In this document: piece after piece, positions 14,550-14,571 of the stretch | How positions within the stretch are numbered: position 1 is the first letter of the stretch | How the letters are laid out: the number at the start of each line of letters is the position of its first letter | Source of the DNA: Pseudomonadales bacterium | Lineage (GTDB): Bacteria; Pseudomonadota; Gammaproteobacteria; Pseudomonadales; Moraxellaceae | Reading direction: 5' to 3' | Assembly: GCA_013043915.1 (NCBI GenBank) | Contig: JABEVH010000291.1 | Span: forward strand, 1-14,571 | DNA length: 14,571 nucleotides | The notes under the pieces: model-generated | Databases searched by the model: none | What the model was told of the DNA's origin: nothing | Seen by the model: only the letters and a program-made list of their open reading frames with translations | Translations under genes and position numbers: made by a program

Positions 14550-14571
14550 AAATTCTAAATATCTTTTAACA

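Overview
This window looks like chromosomal core DNA from a gammaproteobacterium. The order folP-glmM-tpiA-secG-tRNA-Leu(GAG)-tRNA-fMet-rimP-nusA-infB-rbfA-truB-rpsO-pnp is the conserved gammaproteobacterial 'nusA/infB' block. In enterics tpiA lies elsewhere, so a tpiA gene between glmM and secG points to the Pseudomonas/Oceanospirillales/Acinetobacter side of the class. The bacterial A-type RNase P RNA gene and an AdeT-like solute-binding protein fit that placement. The genus cannot be read from the sequence.

Layout. Positions 1-2610 hold the end of folP, glmM (amino-sugar precursor for peptidoglycan and LPS), tpiA (glycolysis) and secG (protein export), all on the + strand and closely spaced. 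Positions 2611-3009 are an RNA and control region: tRNA-Leu, a terminator, a near-consensus sigma70 promoter, the initiator tRNA, and two tandem hairpin/T-tract terminators. The second T tract touches the rimP Shine-Dalgarno. Positions 3010-11634 carry the translation and RNA-metabolism operon: rimP and rbfA (30S maturation), nusA (elongation, termination and antitermination), infB (IF2), truB (tRNA pseudouridine 55), rpsO (S15) and pnp (PNPase). A structured rpsO leader and a long hairpin in the pnp leader look like the S15 and RNase III/PNPase control sites known in enterics. Positions 11635-13957 hold a less familiar pair: a lipoprotein of unknown function and an AdeT1/AdeT2-like periplasmic binding protein, closed by a strong terminator. 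Positions 14011-14402 are rnpB with its own promoter. The last ~140 bases are AT-rich and non-coding, and contain a Fur-box-like palindrome that probably serves a gene beyond the window.

The central block works as a unit. The initiator tRNA and IF2 act in translation initiation. RimP, RbfA and S15 build the 30S subunit. NusA probably modulates transcription of its own operon at the leader terminators, and PNPase and RNase III control pnp mRNA decay. RNase P matures the 5' ends of the two tRNAs.

Most of the window is ordinary core genome. The parts worth a second look are the lipoprotein/AdeT-like pair, which has no transporter membrane subunits beside it, the mutually exclusive pairing possible between the two rimP-leader terminators, the U1.U72 initiator tRNA, a triosephosphate isomerase that has lost both partners of a conserved salt bridge, and the Fur-like site at the right edge. 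I saw no mobile element, CRISPR array, phage gene or clearly new defence or biosynthetic system.
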